Source: Streptomyces sp. B93
Lineage (GTDB): Bacteria > Actinomycetota > Actinomycetes > Streptomycetales > Streptomycetaceae
Assembly (NCBI RefSeq): GCF_018070565.1
Contig: NZ_JAGPXL010000008.1
Span: forward strand, 62,001-126,000
DNA length: 64,000 bases
Direction: 5' to 3'
Below are positions 1 through 10,258 of this stretch, one piece after another. How positions within the stretch are numbered: the first letter of the stretch is position 1; each line of letters begins with the position of its first letter. The notes under the pieces are model-generated. The model saw only the letters and a program-made list of their open reading frames with translations, was not told the origin of the DNA and made no database searches. The translations under genes and the position numbers were made by a program.

Positions 1-409
1 CGCCGATGTCCCGGCGCCGACCGCTCGGGTCCTCGGGCACCAGGTCCGGGTCCCCGACGTTGAACTCCACCACCAGCGCCTGGTACGGGCGCCCGCTGAC
101 CGCGTCAGACCGCGGCTGGCCCTCCTTGGGCTCACACCTCAGCCAGGCGATGGCGCCGTTCTCCCCCACACCCGCGCTCTTCACCCTGCCGCCGAGCGTG
201 ACCTCCTCCAGGTTCCGGTAGTCGTCCATGGCGTACTTCAGATCGGCATAAGCCGTCTGCCGCGACACCTCCATGGCCAGCGCGACCTTCTTGTCCACGC
301 GGACATTGCAGTAGTCATGCGCCCCTGGCCGGACATCACTGTGGTCGATGTCCTCCGTCAGGGACTCACCCGCCGGCAGCAGGGGAGCGAGGACCTCATG
401 CCCCGGCAC
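1..409 (-). pseudogene. second domain of duplicated lipoprotein, frameshifted off the upstream gene and cut by the window edge
   Basis: This open frame on the minus strand runs from about 409 off the left edge and has no signal peptide of its own. Its translation parallels the gene at 396-974 almost segment for segment: APLLPAGESL matches EPLLPEGDSL, DDYRNLEEV matches DDYSNLKRA, and KSAGVGENGAIAWL matches LSAGVGEDGAIVWL. It overlaps the end of the upstream gene by 14 bases, and a GTG at 409 is the only nearby start. Removing one base from the four-base C run at 401-404 joins the two frames through the same cysteine (TWCAGHEVLAPLL), which makes one lipoprotein with two tandem copies of the domain. 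I therefore read it as the severed second half and not as an independent gene. Function is unknown. Confidence 0.6.
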
Positions 410-974
410 ACCAGGTCTTCTCCACGCCGGGCAGGTACGCCCGCACGAAGTCCTCGATGTGCTGACGCTGCTGGTCGGGGTTCTTGATCTCGGCGCCCTT
501 GTTCCCGACCCTCAGTTCCATCACCAGAGACTCGTACGCGCCGCCGGTCGGCCTCGTCTGCGGCTGCGCGCTCTTCGGCTTGCAGTCGAGCCAGACGATG
601 GCGCCGTCTTCTCCGACCCCGGCACTCAGCACGCTGCCGCTGAAAGAGGCTCGCTTCAGGTTGCTGTAGTCGTCGGATGCCAGCATCGCATCCACTCCGT
701 CACCGATGTCACGGTCAAAACTGACGGTCAGGGCATAGCCCTTCCCCACCTTCAGGGCACAGAAGTCCTCCACACCCTCATCCTGAGAATACGGTCGCTT
801 CTCCGCCAGGGAATCGCCTTCCGGGAGAAGAGGCTCGACGGCCGACTCGGCGACAGGGACATCGCAGACTTCGGCAGGGACGGCATAGTTCCGCTCCTGC
901 TCACCACGAGAGCACCCCAGCCCGAAAAGCAGGACACTGAATGCGGCAACGGAACCGATGAGCTTGTTCTTCAT
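396..974 (-). CDS. lipoprotein, first of two tandem paralogous domains
   Basis: 192 residues. The N-terminus is a lipoprotein signal: MKNK, a hydrophobic stretch, then the lipobox LFGLGC with Cys21 as the lipidated residue, so the protein should sit on the outer face of the membrane. The rest is one soluble domain with paired cysteines, repeated in the next frame downstream (see 1-409). I do not recognise the family. Its ATG (974-972) overlaps the TGA of the large effector-like gene upstream by four bases (ATGA), so translation is probably coupled. The position after a WXG-like protein and a large toxin-like protein would suit an immunity or receptor lipoprotein, but that is inference from context only. 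Confidence 0.75.
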   Translation of the reverse strand: MKNKLIGSVAAFSVLLFGLGCSRGEQERNYAVPAEVCDVPVAESAVEPLLPEGDSLAEKRPYSQDEGVEDFCALKVGKGYALTVSFDRDIGDGVDAMLASDDYSNLKRASFSGSVLSAGVGEDGAIVWLDCKPKSAQPQTRPTGGAYESLVMELRVGNKGAEIKNPDQQRQHIEDFVRAYLPGVEKTWCAGA

Positions 975-2218
975 GACCCCGCACCTGCCAGACGCCGGGC
1001 CGTCGCGTTGCCGTTGTTCGCGGCGTTGTCAATGGTTTCGACTGTCATCCACTTTTCTTCATCGGAAACCACACTGGGATTCTCTGTCATCCAATGCTCG
1101 GCCAGCATTTCGAGGCGCCCTTCTCTGCCAATCCCGGTCGCCAGGTTCGCGCGCGCTTGATTACTGTCAATGCGAGCAATCTCTTCCTCCAGCCACTTGG
1201 CGGTGACTACATCCACACCTCGCTGCGCGGCATCCCCGACGTGGGGAATGAAATTAACCACGCCGCCCCAGGTGTGGTAATCCCACTTCGCATCCCAGGT
1301 GGCCTTGCTCTTGGCGTCGTCGACATCTACCTGAAGGCCCTGATAACGGGCCTCCTCCAGGAATCCAATGGTGCGGCCTGCCCTGATGAGGGGCTCTTCA
1401 CCGCCTTCGGCACCTGTATTGATGTCATACACGATCTCCCGGTTCAGGCTGTCGTGCAGTGTTCCGTACGCGTTCTGGTCGCGGGAGATCTGCTTGGCCA
1501 CCTCGAGGACGTGCTGGCGGTTGAGGGAGGTTTCGCTGTCGTTGTGGGCGCTGGTGGCCTCGTGTACGGCGTCTCCGTGGTTGCCCATCACGAGGGCCAT
1601 GGGCTCACGGAGCTGCGGTGGGAAGTCGTTGCCCTCCGCCGCGAGGTGGTCAAGGGACGTCTCGAAGATGCGGTCGTTGGCCGGCGAGTGGGGGACGAAC
1701 CCGCCGCTGGAGTTCGCCGGGTCGATTCCCGTCGCGCCCGCGATCAGCGCCGCCCCAAGACCCGACCTGCTGCCCGCGTCCTCGATGTCGTACTGCCGCA
1801 GTACGTCGTCGGCGGCCCGGTCCGGGTCCATCGGGTTGCGCATGGCCGGATGCCCGTCGACCACGTTCCAGTCCCGCTCCCGCAGCAGGTACTCCAGCCG
1901 GTCGCCGGAACCCACCGCGGGGTCGAGGAAGCCCTCCGCCGCGCCGGGGTCGTGGCTCATCACCCCCAGGAGCCCGTCCAGGGGATCGTTGGCGAGCCAG
2001 TCGTCCCGTGCCCGCACGAACCCCTTGGGCAGGTCCCAGATGTCGTCGCCCCGGTCGGCGCGCTCGGCGGCGATCAGGTCGTCGCCGAGGTCGTGCAGGA
2101 ACCGGTCCGAGTAACCGCCGCCGTGCTGCATGAGGGTGACGAAGGACTGGTACCCCGTGACTTCCTCCCCTGCCACTCGTACCGCCGGGCGCCCGCTTCC
2201 CGCAGCCCTTCCCGACAC
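971..2218 (-). pseudogene. C-terminal part of large WXG-operon effector-like protein (out of frame with its N-terminus)
   Basis: This frame continues the protein begun at 3120. The first twenty or so residues from the nominal start at 2218 are an off-frame reading of the upstream part and are not convincing. From about 2165 it reads as a good Streptomyces protein (EVTGYQSFVTLMQHGGGYSD...). Adding one base to the C run at 2167-2170 fuses it to the upstream frame as EWQGEEVTGYQSF, giving a single protein of 716 residues. No catalytic motif is obvious. The fused length and the N-terminal helical region resemble large WXG/DUF6571-type proteins of actinomycete type VII loci, an assignment I make with low confidence. 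The gene ends in a four-base overlap with the lipoprotein gene. Confidence 0.6.
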
Positions 2219-3120
2219 TCCCGGTAGAAGGCGGAGTCCGGGTCCCGCGTCGCCGTGGCGACGGCGGTGGCGAAGCCCTTCTCGACGGCCAGGTACCGCT
2301 GCCGGTTCCCCTCGTCCGAGTCGTAGGCGAGGTCGTTCAGCTGGTTGGTGAGCCGGATCGTGCCCTCGGGACCCACGTGGTCGAGCACCGTCCTGCTGAA
2401 CACCTCGTCACCGGAGTTGTCCCGCATGAGGCGTTCCCACTCGGCCAGTTCGGTGCCGTCGAGCTTTTCGCCGCCGAGGATCCGGTCCGTGTACTTCTCG
2501 GCTTCCCGCGCCTCGTACACCTCGACGTCCCCGACGGCGGACCCGTTGAAGGTGTGGTCCCGGCCCAGCGGATCCCGGAGCCGGTCGAACCAGCTCCGCA
2601 CACCCGCGGCCTGGTGCAGGGCGAGCTTCACGCCCTGGTCCGCGTCGTCGACGGCCCGTACCGCGTCCTTGATCTGCTTCGTCCAGGCGGCCTCGGCGAT
2701 CTTCACCTGTGCCTCGTACTTCTGGAAGTCGGGATCGTGCCGCATCGCCTGGACGCTGTCCGCGTCGTAGACCGCCACGCCTTGGCTGGTCACGGTGAAC
2801 TTCTCCGCCTTCGCCTGCTCCACGAGGCTGCGGACCCGGCCGATCAGTTCCGCGAACTGCTGGTGGGCGTCGCGCAGGAGGGAGGCGATGGCGCGGGCTT
2901 CCGTCTGGGCGTCCTTGAGCTGTCCGCGGGTGGCCGAGAGCTGCTCGTCGGCCGCGGTGGCGCTCACCCCGACCCATCTGCCCTTCCTGGCGACCGACAG
3001 CACCTGTGCGGCGTAGAGGGTCTCCAGGTCCTCGAAGCCCTTCGCCATGTCGTCCCAGTGCGTGGCCGCCGTGGTCAGCACGCCGATCCTGACCGTGACC
3101 ACGTCCTGATAAGTGAGCAT
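2074..3120 (-). CDS. N-terminal part of large WXG-operon effector-like protein (frameshifted near its end)
   Basis: Starts with ATG at 3120, 46 bases after the stop of the small WXG-like gene. Residues 1-170 are predicted mostly helical and rich in A/E/K/Q, including a WDDMAKGF segment near residue 22, as in the helical N-termini of ESX/type VII substrates. There is no Sec signal peptide. The last ~30 residues, after EWQGR, are a low-complexity S/T/R tail that matches nothing. The true continuation lies in the other frame (971-2218), one base away at the C run 2167-2170. The ORF as it stands therefore encodes a truncated 348-residue product. No type VII secretion machinery is visible in this window. 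Confidence 0.7.
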   Translation of the reverse strand: MLTYQDVVTVRIGVLTTAATHWDDMAKGFEDLETLYAAQVLSVARKGRWVGVSATAADEQLSATRGQLKDAQTEARAIASLLRDAHQQFAELIGRVRSLVEQAKAEKFTVTSQGVAVYDADSVQAMRHDPDFQKYEAQVKIAEAAWTKQIKDAVRAVDDADQGVKLALHQAAGVRSWFDRLRDPLGRDHTFNGSAVGDVEVYEAREAEKYTDRILGGEKLDGTELAEWERLMRDNSGDEVFSRTVLDHVGPEGTIRLTNQLNDLAYDSDEGNRQRYLAVEKGFATAVATATRDPDSAFYRECREGLREAGARRYEWQGRKSRGTSPSSPSCSTAAVTRTGSCTTSATT

Positions 3121-3166
3121 TCCCCGTTACCCCCGTCCCCCGGACTCCGTCACCGCCGCCCCGCCG

Positions 3167-3544
3167 CTAGACGTCCCGTCGCGGCTCGGTGCCCGCGTCG
3201 ATCTGTGCCAGGCCGCTGCCCACGCCGTGGTCGACCTGCCGGAACTCCCGCTTGTTCGCCCGCAGTGCCGCCTTGTCGGCGGCCAGGCGCGCCTTGAGGT
3301 TCCTGACCTGCAACTCCCACTCCTGGTGAGCGTCCTTCAGGCCGGCGCCGGTGTCCCAGCCCGTGAACTCCCGTACGGCGACGTTCGACGACTCCTCGGC
3401 GCGGTTCCCGGCGCGGTCGGCGCCCGGCTGGATGTCCTCCTCCAGCGCCCTGACCGCCATGCTCTTGCCCGTGGGATCGGTCCTCAGGTCGGGCTGCCGG
3501 GTCGCGGCGCCGGCCTTCAGCTGTTCCCACTCGTCCCAGGACAT
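3167..3544 (-). CDS. small WXG100-like helical protein
   Basis: 125 residues starting MSWDEWEQLKAG, with a WDTG turn near residue 62 between two charged helical segments and no signal peptide. Size, helix-turn-helix hairpin layout and position as first gene of an operon with a large helical protein fit a WXG100/ESAT-6-like partner protein. The match is by shape, not by a strict WXG motif. It heads the leftward operon that continues into the large effector-like gene and the lipoprotein. It could be a chaperone or co-secreted partner of the large protein. Confidence 0.65.
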   Translation of the reverse strand: MSWDEWEQLKAGAATRQPDLRTDPTGKSMAVRALEEDIQPGADRAGNRAEESSNVAVREFTGWDTGAGLKDAHQEWELQVRNLKARLAADKAALRANKREFRQVDHGVGSGLAQIDAGTEPRRDV

Positions 3545-3662
3545 GACAGATCTTCCCCCTTCTGCTCCAGCTTCCCCTTCAGGGCACCGGTGCCCATCGT
3601 GTCACCCCTGACAGCATCGCCCCCGGCCAAGCGCTTCGAACGAGCCAGCGGAGGCGGATGCC

Positions 3663-3700
3663 GAAGGGCCGCCCGCACCACGGATGGCGGGCGGCCCTTC
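3663..3700 (-). terminator. perfect 14-bp hairpin downstream of ndh
   Basis: The arms 3663-3676 and 3687-3700 (GAAGGGCCGCCCGC and its complement) are perfectly complementary around a 10-base loop. It lies 20 bases after the ndh stop on the minus strand and separates ndh from the WXG operon. No U-tract follows, which is usual for Streptomyces. Confidence 0.75.
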
Positions 3701-3720
3701 AGGGTTTCGGTGCGGGTGGG

Positions 3721-5112
3721 TCAGGAGGCCTTGGCCTTCTGGTGCTCCGGCTTGGGGGTGGCCTCGGCGGGGGCCGGGGCCGGCTTCGCAGCCTCGTAGA
3801 ACTCCTCGCGCGGGGACTCCAGCGCGCCGAGGGCGACGACCTCGCGCTTGAGGAACATGCCGAGGGTCCAGTCGGCGAAGACGCGGATCTTGCGGTTCCA
3901 GGTCGGCATGGCCAGACCGTGGTAGCCACGGTGCATGTACCAGGCGAGGCGACCCTTGAGCTTGATCCTCATCTTGCCCATGACGATCATCGCGACGCCC
4001 TTGTGGAGGCCGAGACCGGCCACCGCGCCCTTGTTGGCGTGCGCGTAGTCCTTCTGCGGGAAGCCCCGCATACCGGAGATCACGTTGTCGCCGAGGACCT
4101 TCGCCTGGCGCAGCGCGTGCTGGGCGTTGGGCGGGCACCAGGCGTTGGGGTTGCCCGCCTTGCGGCCGACGAGGTCCGGGACCTGGGCGTTGTCGCCCGC
4201 GGCCCAGATGTAGTCGGTGCCGGTGACCTGGAGCGTCGGCTGGCAGTCGACGTGGCCGCGGGGGCCGAGGGGGAGGCCGAAGCGGGACAGGACCGGGTTG
4301 GGCTTGACGCCCGCCGTCCACACGATCGTGTTGGAGTCGACCTCGAGTCCGTTCTTCAGGCGGACGTGGCCGTCGACGCAGGAGTCCATGGAGGTGGAGA
4401 GGTAGATCTCCACGCCCCGGCTCTCCAGGTGCTCCTTGCCGTAGGCGCCCAGCTTGGGGCCGACCTCGGGGAGGATCTTGTCGGCGGCGTCGACGAGGAT
4501 GAAGCGCATGTCCTCGCGGGAGACGTTGTTGTAGTACTTGGCCGCGTCCCGGGCCAGGTCCTCGACCTCACCGATGGTCTCCGCGCCCGCGAAGCCGCCG
4601 CCGATGAACACGAAGGTGAGCGCCTTGCGGCGGATCTCCTCGTCGGTGGTGGAGTCGGCCTTGTCGAGCTGCTCGAGGACGTGGTTGCGCAGGCCGATGG
4701 CCTCCTCGATGCCCTTCATGCCGATGCCCTGCTCGGCGAGGCCGGGGATCGGGAAGGTGCGGGAGACGGCGCCCATCGCGATGACCAGGTAGTCGAACGG
4801 CAGCTCGTACGCCTCGCCGACCAGCGGCGCGATCGTGGCGACCTTGCGGTCCTGGTCGATGGTGGTGACCCGGCCGGTGAGGACCTCCGCCTTCGGCAGC
4901 ACGCGTCGCAGCGGGACGACGACGTGCCGGGGGGAGATGTTGCCGGCGGCGGTTTCGGGGAGGAAGGGCTGGTAGGTCATGTACGACCGGGGGTCGACGA
5001 CCGTGACGGTCGCCTCGCCGTAGCGCATCTTCTTCAGGATGCGCCGAGCTGCGTACAGGCCTACGTACCCACCGCCTACTACGAGGATCCTGGGACGCTC
5101 CGTGGTGCTCAT
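3721..5112 (-). CDS. ndh: type II NADH dehydrogenase (NDH-2)
   Basis: 463 residues. It transfers electrons from NADH to menaquinone at the membrane without pumping protons, using FAD. The N-terminal dinucleotide fold is clear (ILVVGGGYVGLYAA, residues about 8-21). A second Rossmann motif is present (FVFIGGGFAGAE, near residue 170), as is the AGDNAQVP FAD-binding segment near residue 310. The C-terminus has an amphipathic and hydrophobic region (LGMFLKREVVAL) followed by a Pro/Ala/Lys tail. I chose ATG 5112 (MSTTERPRIL), because the longer frame upstream has no homologous look and no ribosome site. A Rex-like operator lies about 310 bases upstream, so NADH/NAD control is expected. Confidence 0.93.
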   Translation of the reverse strand: MSTTERPRILVVGGGYVGLYAARRILKKMRYGEATVTVVDPRSYMTYQPFLPETAAGNISPRHVVVPLRRVLPKAEVLTGRVTTIDQDRKVATIAPLVGEAYELPFDYLVIAMGAVSRTFPIPGLAEQGIGMKGIEEAIGLRNHVLEQLDKADSTTDEEIRRKALTFVFIGGGFAGAETIGEVEDLARDAAKYYNNVSREDMRFILVDAADKILPEVGPKLGAYGKEHLESRGVEIYLSTSMDSCVDGHVRLKNGLEVDSNTIVWTAGVKPNPVLSRFGLPLGPRGHVDCQPTLQVTGTDYIWAAGDNAQVPDLVGRKAGNPNAWCPPNAQHALRQAKVLGDNVISGMRGFPQKDYAHANKGAVAGLGLHKGVAMIVMGKMRIKLKGRLAWYMHRGYHGLAMPTWNRKIRVFADWTLGMFLKREVVALGALESPREEFYEAAKPAPAPAEATPKPEHQKAKAS

Positions 5113-5201
5113 GGCATCGAGTATCCACCCGCCCCAGGGGGGTACCTCGTGCGCCCCTTCACAAGGTTCTACCGGCCCTCTGCTACACTGCGCCGCCCGC
5201 G

Positions 5202-5213
5202 TGACCCAGGTCA
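5202..5213. promoter_or_regulatory. short inverted repeat in the ndh leader
   Basis: TGACCCAGGTCA, with 5-base arms around CA, about 90 bases upstream of the ndh start. It could be an operator or may be chance. Confidence 0.25.
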
Positions 5214-5355
5214 TGGGGGCGGACAGGAACCACGGTGCGGTTTCGGGCGTTGTCAATGCCGCGTGAGCTGCCGCGCAGGGTTCCGGAGGGGTCCGTACCA
5301 GTCGGTGGACGGATCTTGACAGGGTCGCCGTACACCCTCACCCCGAACCCCACAA

Positions 5356-5384
5356 GGGGCCGTTCGGGGCACCGAAACGGCCCC
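5356..5384. other. hairpin in the ndh leader
   Basis: A 9-bp stem (GGGGCCGTT at 5356-5364 with its complement at 5376-5384) lies between the Rex-like operator and the ndh start. If transcription starts near the operator, it falls in a leader of nearly 300 bases. The rest of 5113-5355 shows no gene. Confidence 0.4.
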
Positions 5385-5420
5385 CTGCGGCCTTGCTGTC
5401 GCCCCCCGGGGCCCAATTCC

Positions 5421-5438
5421 TTGTGAAGAACTTCACGA
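5421..5438. promoter_or_regulatory. Rex operator (ROP) upstream of ndh
   Basis: TTGTGAAGAACTTCACGA fits the actinomycete Rex consensus TTGTGAA-N4-TTCACAA with one mismatch. Rex represses respiratory genes until the NADH/NAD ratio rises. The only gene reading away from the site is ndh, since ppx converges on it and is closed by the hairpin at 5461-5493. Confidence 0.8.
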
Positions 5439-5460
5439 ACTTTTCCGACGCCATGTCACC

Positions 5461-5493
5461 GAAGGGCCGGTTCCACCTCGGAACCGGCCCTTC
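5461..5493 (-). terminator. perfect 14-bp hairpin after ppx
   Basis: Arms 5461-5474 and 5480-5493 (GAAGGGCCGGTTCC) pair perfectly around ACCTC, 63 bases beyond the ppx stop on the minus strand. This closes the ftsB-DUF501-ppx unit before the ndh promoter. Confidence 0.8.
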
Positions 5494-5555
5494 CGGCGCG
5501 CTCAAAAGCCATCCGCCCTGCTCAACCGAGGGGCGTAGACGGCATCACGAGGGCC

Positions 5556-6497
5556 TCAGGCGATCGACCACGCGATGCCGTCGAGGATGTCGTGCTCGCT
5601 CACCACGACCTCCTCCGCACCGATCCGCTCCATGATCGTCAGCAGCACCAGCGCGCCCGCCGCGATCACGTCCACCCGGCCGGGATGCATCGACGGTACG
5701 GCGGCCCGCTCGGCGTGCGTCGAGCGCAACAGCCAGTCCGTGATCTCCCGGACCCGCGCCCGCGAGACCCGCGAGTGGTGAATGGCCACCGAGTCGTACT
5801 CGGGCAGCTCCTGCGCGATCGCCGACACCGTCGTCACCGACCCGGCGAGACCGACCAGCGTGTGCGCCTCCCGCAGCGGCACCTGCTCCTCGGCGAGGTC
5901 CAGCGCCGCCACGATGTCGGCCCGCATCGCCGCGATCTGCTCCTCGCCCGGCGGGTCCGACACCACCCCGTCGCGCACCAGGTGCCGTTCGGTCATGCGC
6001 ACACAGCCGACGTCGACCGAGCGCGCCGCGCGCACCTGGTCCTCGCCGACGACGAACTCCGTGGAGCCGCCGCCGATGTCCACCACCAGGAACGGCGGCG
6101 TGAGGTCCGTACGCCCCGCCAGCTCCCGGGTCGCGCCGGTGAACGAGAACTCCGCCTCCTGGTCACCGCTGATCACCTCGGGCTCGACCCCCAGGATGTC
6201 CAGCACCCCGCGCACGAACTCGTCCCGGTTCTCCGCGTCCCGGGAGGCGGAGGTGGCGACGAACCGGAGCCGCTGCGCGCCGTGCTCCTTGATGACCGCC
6301 GCGTACTCGCGGCAGGCCGCGAACGTCCGCTCCAGCGCCTCCGGCGCCAGCCTGCCCGTCCGGTCGACGCCCTGGCCGAGGCGCACGATCGTCATACGGC
6401 GGTCCAGCTCGGTCAGTTCACCGGTCGCCGGGTCGCAGTCGGCGACCAGCAGCCGGATGGAGTTCGTACCGCAGTCGATGGCGGCGACGCGGGTCAC
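5556..6497 (-). CDS. ppx: exopolyphosphatase / guanosine pentaphosphatase family protein
   Basis: 313 residues of the Ppx/GppA actin-like ATPase-fold family, which removes phosphate from polyphosphate or pppGpp. The two phosphate-binding loops are present: DCGTNSIRLLV at residues 7-17 and DIGGGSTEFVVG near residue 140. The catalytic-type Glu follows the Ppx pattern (FVATSASRDAEN). Start GTG 6497 overlaps the upstream DUF501 stop by four bases (GTGA), so translation is coupled; the longer upstream frame is just the shadow of DUF501. It lacks the extra C-terminal HD-like domain of long Ppx proteins. Confidence 0.9.
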   Translation of the reverse strand: MTRVAAIDCGTNSIRLLVADCDPATGELTELDRRMTIVRLGQGVDRTGRLAPEALERTFAACREYAAVIKEHGAQRLRFVATSASRDAENRDEFVRGVLDILGVEPEVISGDQEAEFSFTGATRELAGRTDLTPPFLVVDIGGGSTEFVVGEDQVRAARSVDVGCVRMTERHLVRDGVVSDPPGEEQIAAMRADIVAALDLAEEQVPLREAHTLVGLAGSVTTVSAIAQELPEYDSVAIHHSRVSRARVREITDWLLRSTHAERAAVPSMHPGRVDVIAAGALVLLTIMERIGAEEVVVSEHDILDGIAWSIA

Positions 6498-7030
6498 TGG
6501 CCGCCCTCCTCGTCGGTCACGGGGGTCACACAGGCGCCCTTGCGCCACCACTCGGGCAGCATGGCCAGCGCCTCGTCGCCCAGCGGGTTCACGCCCGGCC
6601 CGGCGGCCAGCGAGTGGGCCACCAGGACGTGCAGGCACTTCACCCGGTCCGGCATGCCGCCCGCACTCGGGAAGCCCGTCAGCTCCTCGATCTCGTCCCG
6701 GCGCCGGATGTAGTCCTCGTGCGCGGCACGGTAGGCGGCGGCCAGCTCCGGGTCGCTCGCCAGCCGCGCCGTCATCTCCTTCATCACGCCGTCGGCCTCC
6801 AGGGTGCCGATGGCCGACGCCGCCTTCGGGCAGGTCAGGTAGTACAGCGTCGGGAACGGCGTGCCGTCGGGCAGCCGCGGCGCCGTCTCCACCACGTCCG
6901 GCTGTCCGCACGGGCAGCGGTGGGCGATCGCGCGCAGTCCGCGCGGCGGACGCCCGAGCTGCTGCTTGAAGGCCGCCACGTCCGCGTCGGTGGGCTCGGT
7001 GCGCGGGGTGGGCGGCGGGGGCGTATCCAT
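6494..7030 (-). CDS. DUF501 domain protein
   Basis: 178 residues. Conserved DUF501 features include HRCPCGQPDVVETAPRLPDG near the N-terminus, then FPTLYYLTCPKA and FPSAGGMPDRVKCLHVLVAHSL. The cysteines (CPCG, TCP, KCL, GACVTP) suggest metal binding, but no activity is known to me. In actinomycetes the family usually sits between the FtsB/DivIC-like gene and ppx downstream of enolase, exactly as here. It is translationally coupled to ppx. Confidence 0.88.
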   Translation of the reverse strand: MDTPPPPTPRTEPTDADVAAFKQQLGRPPRGLRAIAHRCPCGQPDVVETAPRLPDGTPFPTLYYLTCPKAASAIGTLEADGVMKEMTARLASDPELAAAYRAAHEDYIRRRDEIEELTGFPSAGGMPDRVKCLHVLVAHSLAAGPGVNPLGDEALAMLPEWWRKGACVTPVTDEEGGQ

Positions 7031-7058
7031 ACGAATCTCTACGAGTCTCTCTCAGGTG

Positions 7059-7535
7059 TCACTGGTCGGCGGCGTCGGCCTTGTCGACCCCGTCCCAGAC
7101 GTTGGAGTACCAGGGGCGGTCGGCGGTGCCCTGCTCGGCACGGGCCCGCTCGGCCGCGTCCGGGTCGATCACGACGTACCCGGTCTCCCCGGGCATCACA
7201 TAGTGCAGCCGCTGCCGGATCTGCTGCTCGGCGTACGCGTCGTCCTGCCACCGGGCCTTCAGGTCGCGCAACTGCTCGACCCGCTCCCTGGCCTGCTGCT
7301 TCTGCCGCGCCAGGTCGGCGATCTCGGCGCGCTGGGCGACGTACTGCCTTATCGGGTAGGCGAGCGCGACGACCAGCGAGCAGACGACGAGGGCGAGCAG
7401 CGCGGCGCGGCCGGTGAGCCGGGAGCGGCGGGCCTGGCGCCGGGTCTGCGAGCGGTAGACACGGGCCGCCGTCTGCTCGCCGAGCAGCTTGAGTCTGGTG
7501 GTGGTGGAGAACCGGTCCCGGTCCTTCACGGCCAT
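7059..7535 (-). CDS. FtsB/DivIC-type septum formation initiator protein
   Basis: 158 residues. There is a basic cytoplasmic N-terminus, one membrane segment at about residues 43-63 (AALLALVVCSLVVALAYPI), then an extracytoplasmic coiled coil (residues 65-110, rich in Q/E/R/L) and the DivIC/FtsB signature QQIRQRLHYVMPGETGYVVI. It is expected to join FtsL and FtsQ in the divisome. ATG 7535 (MAVKDRDRF) follows a purine-rich site and matches relatives; the longer GTG frame adds only low-quality sequence. It lies between eno and DUF501 in the conserved order. Confidence 0.88.
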   Translation of the reverse strand: MAVKDRDRFSTTTRLKLLGEQTAARVYRSQTRRQARRSRLTGRAALLALVVCSLVVALAYPIRQYVAQRAEIADLARQKQQARERVEQLRDLKARWQDDAYAEQQIRQRLHYVMPGETGYVVIDPDAAERARAEQGTADRPWYSNVWDGVDKADAADQ

Positions 7536-7645
7536 GCCCCGCCTCCCGTCTCGTCCCGCCGCACACGCGCGTACGTCCCCGCACACGGTACGGGACCGGG
7601 TACGGGGACGTACGTACGACGCTTCCTACGCGCGCGTGTGTGCGC

Positions 7646-9040
<1,395 letters not shown>

Positions 9041-9102
9041 CTAACCGGCCCGGGGCGATCGGCCAGCCGTCCGACCCCCCGATGACCAGAACCGAGAGTA
9101 AA

Positions 9103-9121
9103 TTGTTTCCGAACGGAACAA
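9103..9121. promoter_or_regulatory. near-palindrome upstream of eno
   Basis: TTGTTTCCGAACGGAACAA is an inverted repeat with one unpaired T, about 125 bases before the eno start, in the only AT-rich patch between rpfA and eno. It may be an operator in the eno promoter; no regulator is assigned. Confidence 0.4.
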
Positions 9122-9153
9122 AGAGTGGCCGGAAAGGGAGCGCTCACACAACA

Positions 9154-9195
9154 CCCCGCCCCGGCGCGTACGGGGGGACACGCACCGGGGCGGGG
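9154..9195 (-). terminator. hairpin terminator after rpfA
   Basis: An 11-bp perfect GC stem (9154-9164 with 9185-9195), extended by GCGT/ACGC pairing inside, lies 18 bases past the rpfA stop. Confidence 0.75.
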
Positions 9196-9212
9196 GGTCT
9201 GACGGGGCAGCC

Positions 9213-10105
<893 letters not shown>

Positions 10106-10258
10106 TTCGGCGTTGCGGCGGCCGGGGCTCGGGTTGCCGAGCGGTCACGACCGTAGACACGCGATCCGCCGAATTTCAAAGACGATCAGGGCTTCTGAGA
10201 CTCATCCCACACTTTCGCCAAACCGGACATTCAGCGCGAAGCGTGACGTGAACTCCCG

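Noticed and set aside
971..2218. Independent 415-residue protein starting at GTG 2218
   Set aside because: The first ~20 residues are an off-frame reading of the upstream gene; only the part after about 2165 looks like real protein.
5183..5555. Small ORFs between ndh and ppx
   Set aside because: They run across the Rex-like operator and two hairpins, with no ribosome site or conserved sequence.
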